From Punica granatum (taxonomy: Eukaryota > Streptophyta > Magnoliopsida > Myrtales > Lythraceae), in contig NC_045127.1 in assembly GCF_007655135.1 (NCBI RefSeq), forward strand, positions 42,357,538-42,421,537: DNA of 64,000 bases, read 5' to 3'. How positions within the stretch are numbered: the first letter of the stretch is position 1; each line of letters opens with the position of its first letter. Shown here in pieces: positions 59,619 to 64,000 of the stretch. Made by a program: the position numbers and the translations under genes. Below the pieces are notes generated by a model. It was not told the DNA's origin, searched no databases, and saw nothing but the letters and a program-made list of their open reading frames with translations.

Positions 59619-61725
59619 TTACCTCCTCAATGTTTGCAAGATGTACTCAGCATAGAGGTTCCTACACCCAAGATGGAATTGTTACATCCTCATTGACAAG
59701 GAGAATTATGACTCAGCAGTTTCAGCAAATGATCCATGTCCTTGTGCCATGTAAACTAAAACTCCATCCAGCTGCAACAAGTTCTCTTACTAAGGTTTCA
59801 GCAGCAAGAAAAAGTTTAAGCCAATGGATACATTCGCTGTATGTGCGTTGACTAATTCACTAGTTCTAACAGTGAAATGGTCATGTTTCCATCATGTAGT
59901 CATTCCATCGTACCAAACAGGGCCATATATTTCCTAGGAAGTGCAGGATGACATGTGTATCTGATGTTTAGTTGTTTAGAAGACAACAGCTTACATCGAG
60001 TATCGGATGGCTTCAACAGCAGATGTTGACGGTAAGAAATCGTTCACAGCAACCTCCTTGTTCTCATTCTTTTTGTCTGTTAGAATTATTAAGGAAAAAA
60101 TGCATTGGCTTTCATTGTAATTAACTAATTATGATAGTCAGGCAGTATGGACTGGAAAGATAGGAGATCAACATAGCCGTGAACAAAGAGGATACAGTCT
60201 TCAAAAAAGCGACGGATCTCTGAAAGGCGATGTGGGGGAAGCTCTTTGATGTCAGTGTAGTGTTTGTACTCAGGGTCATCGGCGCACACTGCAATAATCT
60301 TATCATCCTTCTCTCCCTGGTTTACATGTGAAGCATATAAAGCTTTTAGATTGCTCGAATCAATAAAGCTAAATAGCAAACAAAATTTGGTAGCATTCAA
60401 GATTCTGATCCTGGGAGGACTAACTATAAAGAGCTTACCTGGTCAATCATAGGCATCAGTCCAATGGCTCGGGCACGCAGGAAACACCCTGGGAGGACTG
60501 GTTCCTGCTCCATAATAGTGTAAAATGCATGCTTCATTTCAGCATGAGGATTATGTTTGATGAACTATGATGGAAAGGCAAGGAATGAAATCACGAATAT
60601 ACCTGCATGAGGATTAAGACATCCATCGGATCGTTGTCCTCACATAATGTGCGAGGGACGAAGCCATAATTATGGGGATACACTACTGATGAATATAACA
60701 CCCTATCCACCTGACGAAGATAACATGTTCACCAAAGGGAGGAGTTAGGGTCTGGTAAACATCTTAAGCACCAATTAACTGGTGAATCGCTTGATCACTA
60801 GATAGACTGACACCTTGACAATAAGATCAATTAACTTGTAATTCGCTTGATCACTAGATAGACTGACACCTTGACAATAAGACCAATTAACTTGTAATTC
60901 GCTTGATCACATGATAGACTGACACCCGATGAATTATGTGGTTATATCGGTGCTTTCATACGTCGCTTGGATGCGTCGGTACCTTCTGATTTTTCTTTCC
61001 ACTTCCCTCTCTACTCTGCGGCCTAAGTGAATTCCAAGAATCTAAAATGATAATCACACAGCCGAACTGTCTAACAATTACTTTGGATACTGATGAACTA
61101 ACCTATGATCATGAGCAGAGTCCAACGAATCCAAGGAGCGGAAACATTTCGGACATCTGTACTATAGGCTAGCAATTTCTTGCTGGGGCAAATGATGTGA
61201 CTGAATCATGATTTTAAAGCGGTTAATCTTACCTTAATCAGACCAGTCTTCTTGTCAAGTTCATACTTGACCTTGCTCCCCTTGGTTATCTCAACAACCT
61301 TTACGGTTAAAAAGATTAGCAGACAACATCAGTTTCGCAGCCGAATTTCGAAATCCTCAGAAACATCAACAGAAAAATCGGTTTTTTGTTTTCCGCCATG
61401 TCGTCCTTTGCTCTAATTAAGCTGGAGCGAAGAAGGAGACACTTACGCAGTTAAAGATATTGGGAGCTCCAGGTCCTGCGAGCAATCATGTTGTAATTCT
61501 ATTAGCTTCACATCCAGATATATTTTGACTTCAAGAAAGGTGGTTGTTTGTGCAAAACCAAGTATCTCAATATGTATATATACCAATCTCAAGATCATGC
61601 CAAGGATGGGCAGCCACTGATCTCCTGGACAATGTTGAGAGGATCCTCTCGTTCAGGCGAGGTGCAGGGCGATGCGGCTGGCTTCCCTCAGCTTCATTTC
61701 CATTTCCATCTCCATCGCTGCTCAT
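59619..61725 (-). CDS. PPA: Soluble inorganic pyrophosphatase (8 coding exons, 218 residues)
   Basis: Hydrolyses pyrophosphate to two phosphates with Mg2+; family I soluble enzyme, cytosolic as no transit peptide is seen. Coding exons from the start: 61725-61584, 61475-61447, 61298-61233, 60710-60603, 60504-60439, 60316-60196, 60076-59995, 59661-59619. All have GT-AG borders and sum to 657 nt in frame. Start: first ATG after a leader-intron acceptor (AAGCAG). Text in order: [71 protein letters not shown], the family signature DNDPMD (104-109, metal-binding Asp), [37 protein letters not shown] and the C-terminus [13 protein letters not shown]. The short N-terminus is Gly/Asp/Asn-rich. Length equals the usual plant form. 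If intron 7 is retained, translation stops after YSM. Confidence 0.95.
60772..60930. repeat. 56-bp tandem repeat, about 2.8 copies, in pyrophosphatase intron 3
   Basis: CAATTAACTTGTAATTCGCT and TTGATCACTAGATAGACTGA recur at 60772, 60828 and 60884, a 56-bp period; the last copy is cut short. Confidence 0.9.
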
Positions 61726-62399
61726 CCCTGCTTGTGCATTCACAATGTTAGATAGTAAACATACCAAAGCACCTTGATCTACAAAATGTAAACTCTTTTG
61801 GACAGCGTGCAGTCAAAGACTGGATTTGGTTCGAGCTCGACACCTGACCGATGATCAATTCCACATATTGATTACGTACGTGAACTCCGAATACAATAAT
61901 CTCCAATAGGTTCATTCATTCCGTCACAAAATCCATTCCTCATACCAAACACGACATTAAAACAGCCGAAAACAGTTGGTTCATGTCTCCTTTCGGTCCT
62001 CCGACTCAAGTATGAGGCCAAATGAATGTGCAACAATACGTTGATATATATACACACACACACATCTACATGTTTGTGCGCGGGTACATGGCTATGTTGC
62101 CAATGTCCCCTCTAAAGTTTCACATGCCAAACGGAACCGATCCGGTGGACTTCGGATCACCGAAGATGCCCGCTTCAATCTTTTTACAGTAATCAACCAA
62201 AGGAAAAAAAAAATAAAAGAAATCTTTTTATGGTAAAAAAGAAGAGAGATCGCGCACACGAATCAATCGCTTTAGATCCTAGTGAGGTTCTGCCCCCAGA
62301 CAGGTCAGCAGAGGAGACTATGTTTATGCAATCATGGGGTCTGCTCCAATTTCCAAACGACCAGTGCCGTTCCAACCGTAAGATTGACATGGGAGGGGC

Positions 62400-62455
62400 T
62401 CATACCTGATGCCGTCGGAGAAGGCTGAGAAACGCGGCGGCTGAATTGATCGGAT

Positions 62456-62500
<45 letters not shown>

Positions 62501-62535
62501 GGCCGGGGGTAGGGGGGAAGAGTTTATATAGGAAG
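62400..62535 (-). promoter_or_regulatory. Pyrophosphatase core promoter and first leader exon
   Basis: On the minus strand, CCTATATAAACTC (62533-62521) is a good TATA box. It is followed about 25-60 bases on by a (CT)n tract (62497-62459) and a GC-rich leader (AGCCGCCGCGTTTCTCAGCC) ending at a donor, ATCAG|GTATGAG, at 62406. The leader exon would splice to the acceptor just before the ATG at 61725. The (GA)19 run on the plus strand is therefore likely transcribed in the leader. Confidence 0.75.
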
Positions 62536-62639
62536 GGAGGGAGGGATCCGTTTTCTATTTTTTGTCGAGAAAATTGTACGTTCAAATGCAAACAGACAAA
62601 GCTGAGCTGTAATGTTGAACTTTTGAATGTCTGTTAGAG

Positions 62640-62880
62640 TTTGTTTGAGTGGGAGGTTCATAATCATTTTCTTTTTTTAATTTTAAGTAAATTTAATGTT
62701 TGGCGAGAGTTTTTGAAATCATGATTTGGGTCGAAATTGTGGTTGCAAACGTAATTTTCTCAAGCTAATTAATAGGTACTTATAAAATTTACTTCTGCTT
62801 ATTTTGTTTCAAGTATTAATAATTGTCGTTTTTACTTTCACCCACCCCATCTAAGCATCCCTCCAAACATAGAATTCAAT
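62640..62880. mobile_element. MITE-like sequence related to 58044-58652, inverted
   Basis: Contains GAAATCATGATTTGGG, GGTTGCAAACGTAATTTTCT and GTACTTATAAAATTTACTTC followed by TTTTGTTTCAAGTATTAAT, the reverse-complement order of the copies at 58 kb. The ends are not sharp. Confidence 0.5.
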
Positions 62881-63640
62881 TCGTTTTTGAGGAGAATTTA
62901 ATCGAATTATGTTTTTTTAATCGAAGTTAATTGATTTAAAATTAACATTGAAATTGAAATCGTGCAAAATCGAGAAGATTAACCCGAGTTCGTTTCAATT
63001 GGAAATGCAAAGTTCAATTTTGAAATTTAGAATCGTAATTCCTTCTAAAATGCATTCCAAATAGAATCATTCAATTCAGTTAACCTAAATTCGTTATTAT
63101 CATCCTAGTAGTTGGTGAACTCAGTCAGAGTAGGGTCCCCGACGAAATGGGACATAATTCATGTACAATTGGATCAAATTGAACCAAACCAAACCAAAGT
63201 GAAACTGGACTGAAATCATTTCTTACAGATTTCATTTTGCACCTTCACATTGACAATTTTCTATGAAATAACCTCGACATTCAAACCTTCCCAGGTTCCA
63301 TCCCGACATGCTCCGCCGCAGCAGTTCTCGTTATAGATTGGATGAAGGGTAATCAACTCTAGCATTGCACATGACATTTAGTAACTGTTCAATTGATGGC
63401 CTAAGAGATTCTCATTCTATATAGAAGGGTCAATAATTGACTTGCGTGGAGGATCCTTAATAAAAGACCCTAAGCCTCCACAGTTAAGAAAATAACGATG
63501 TGCAATTAATACAATAGGATTCTCAAATCTCTCCGTTGTCCATTGAGGCCACTATGAATAATCCCATTGTGCAGGACTATTGCTGATGTAAATCATAAAA
63601 AGCGAAATCTTCATACATTTTAGGCTTCCATTTTTGATAA
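62881..63640. other. Intergenic, no gene recognised
   Basis: AT-rich text with many GAATTNAATT variants; no coding or repeat-terminus signal. Confidence 0.4.
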
Positions 63641-63654
63641 ACTTTGGTTATGTT

Positions 63655-64000
63655 TGACTGTCATATTTGGAATAGGGGTTAGGATATGATGAAATGGGAT
63701 TTGAAATCCCAAGAATATATTTGGCTTAATATTTAAGGTTTCGGGTGTTGGTGGCCGGCGTTGGGCCACCACAGCCCCAATCTCTTTTCTCTCTCTCTCT
63801 CTCTACTGCGATTTTGACAGATTCCGGGCGGTGGTGGTTGGTGTCGAGCCACCACTGCCACAGCTATCTAAATGACATGACTTGAAAATTTGAAGAACCC
63901 CAAGGGCATTTTCGTCCTTTCATTAAAACTATAATCTCAATATCTATCTTTTATCCCACCTCTTAATGGGATAATTTGTTTAATACTTTATCCTATCTTA
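63655..64000. mobile_element. Foldback element reaching the right edge (probably incomplete)
   Basis: Left TTAGGATATGATGAAATGGG is imperfectly inverted by the text at 63950-64000 (CCCACCTCTTAATGGGAT, TTTATCCTATCTTA). The core has two direct GGTGGCCGGCGTTGGGCCAC-type units (63750 and 63825) around a (CT)n tract. The window ends before a terminus can be fixed. Confidence 0.45.

Noticed and set aside
60125..60400. Pyrophosphatase frame read through to [15 protein letters not shown]
   Set aside because: This continues into intron 6; splicing at GAAGACT|GTATCC to AC AAA AAG gives the conserved FEDYKKNENKE.
1..64000. CRISPR arrays, bacterial operons, rRNA genes
   Set aside because: None seen; spaced direct repeats here are tandem repeats or transposon copies in a plant nuclear context.

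Overview
The window is nuclear DNA of a dicot plant, probably a woody rosid; the species cannot be named from the sequence. Evidence: GT-AG introns, plant-type genes (DICER-LIKE 1, a soluble inorganic pyrophosphatase, a plant mitochondrial protein), and dense plant transposons (Mutator, hAT, Harbinger-like, Helitron, LTR and tRNA-derived SINE). Only three host genes can be supported.

Layout. 1-1293 (minus): 5' part of a gene for a conserved plant mitochondrial protein, running off the left edge. 3.0-8.2 kb: TIR elements, including Mutator-like foldbacks, one carrying a piece of a CCCH zinc-finger gene, plus a hAT element with a perfect 8-bp duplication and a Harbinger-like MITE. 8.2-18.3 kb: a decayed Helitron Rep/helicase gene (minus), split by a 2.0-kb LTR-derived element whose two outer ends are both U5 ends, with a perfect 5-bp duplication. 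18.3-29.1 kb: AT-rich non-coding DNA with diverged tandem repeats, a hAT element, two Mutator-like elements and two SINE-like insertions.

29.26-40.61 kb is a complete autonomous-type Mutator element with a perfect 9-bp target duplication. It holds a decayed transposase (plus) and, convergently, a decayed GRF zinc-finger ORF (minus). A 3.3-kb LTR-like insertion with its own perfect 5-bp duplication sits in its left TIR.

41.6-55.3 kb is the whole of DCL1 (plus): 20 coding exons that join without a frame error into a predicted 1938-residue protein. The gene carries its known controls. The miR162 target sequence is formed at the exon 12/13 junction. Intron 14 folds into a ~200-nt hairpin at the place where Arabidopsis DCL1 carries MIR838. 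One intron is GC-AG, and two introns carry ~30-nt poly-G runs.

55.3-59.6 kb is non-coding with MITEs and (CT)n. 59.6-62.5 kb (minus) is a complete 8-coding-exon soluble inorganic pyrophosphatase gene (218 residues) with a leader intron, a (CT)n leader and a TATA box. The right edge holds further MITE sequence. The host genes look independent of one another. The transposon proteins all carry stops or frameshifts, so any movement of the non-autonomous copies would need enzymes encoded elsewhere.
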